Source: Acanthamoeba lenticulata (lineage: Eukaryota > Discosea > Longamoebia > Acanthamoebidae). From it: a stretch of DNA of 28,530 nt. The notes beneath the pieces were generated by a model. The model saw only the letters and a list, made by a program, of their open reading frames with translations. It ran no database searches and was not told the DNA's origin. The DNA lies in assembly GCA_002179805.1 (NCBI GenBank), contig NAVB01000900.1, forward strand, positions 1 through 28,530, in the 5' to 3' direction. Of this stretch, positions 28,411 to 28,530 are shown piece after piece. Each line of letters opens with the position of its first letter. The first letter of the stretch is position 1. The position numbers and the translations under genes were made by a program.

Positions 28411-28530
28411 GTATCTCCTCCTCCCCTGAGACGTTGTTGTGCTCATTTGTTACCCGTTTCATGAGTCTACCCGATCCTTCTTCCGATCAGCCCCTCGTCG
28501 TCCTCGTCCTTGTCCCTTTATTTTTCTTTT

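Noticed and set aside
1..28530. Transposons, viral genes, rRNA or integrated elements
   Set aside because: No transposase, reverse transcriptase, capsid, long terminal or inverted repeats, or rRNA-like sequence was noticed on either strand.

Overview
The window looks like nuclear DNA of a free-living amoeba, most probably Acanthamoeba or a close relative. The reasons are GC-rich exons ending mostly in G/C, many short GT-AG introns (roughly 39-260 nt), tightly packed genes on both strands, and gene families typical of Amoebozoa: TKL receptor kinases joined to a nucleotide-cyclase fold, multidomain RasGEF and RhoGEF proteins, and small four-pass membrane proteins. Species assignment is inference. 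All gene models were spliced by hand. Every complete model closes in frame, but the splice sites are predictions without transcript support.

Layout. (1) 1-3000 (+): 3' part of a gene with an SH3 domain, a kinase-C-lobe-like tail, a very long coiled coil and a basic Ser/Pro-rich tail. (2) 3460-8483 (+): a 1567-residue type I membrane protein with a 5'-nucleotidase-like ectodomain that has lost most metal ligands, an EGF-like segment, one transmembrane helix, a TKL kinase, a degraded class III cyclase fold and a second TKL kinase. (3) 8599-9836 (+): a secreted CAP/SCP protein. (4) 9953-13947 (-): a 1199-residue RasGEF. (5) 14351-14644 (+): a 97-residue intronless CsbD/Hmp1-like protein behind a clear TATA box. 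(6) 14752-15936 (-): a DUF1749 alpha/beta hydrolase. (7) 15997-17262 (+): an EEF1AKMT4/METTL13-type methyltransferase, sharing a 60-bp divergent gap with gene 6. (8) 17555-22252 (-): a 17-exon homologue of SMCR8, the DENN protein of the C9orf72 complex. (9) 22514-23353 (+): a four-pass membrane protein. (10) 23654-27658 (+): a Dbl-type RhoGEF with helical and proline-rich regions and a DH-PH module. (11) 28279 onward (+): a possible first exon of a gene running off the right edge.

The genes do not form an operon, as expected of a eukaryote. Signalling dominates: a receptor kinase, a Ras activator, a Rho activator and a DENN-family membrane-traffic/autophagy regulator lie within 28 kb. The most unusual item is gene 2. 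It looks like a nucleotide sensor built from a dead 5'-nucleotidase, driving two apparently active kinases separated by a cyclase fold that has itself lost catalytic residues.
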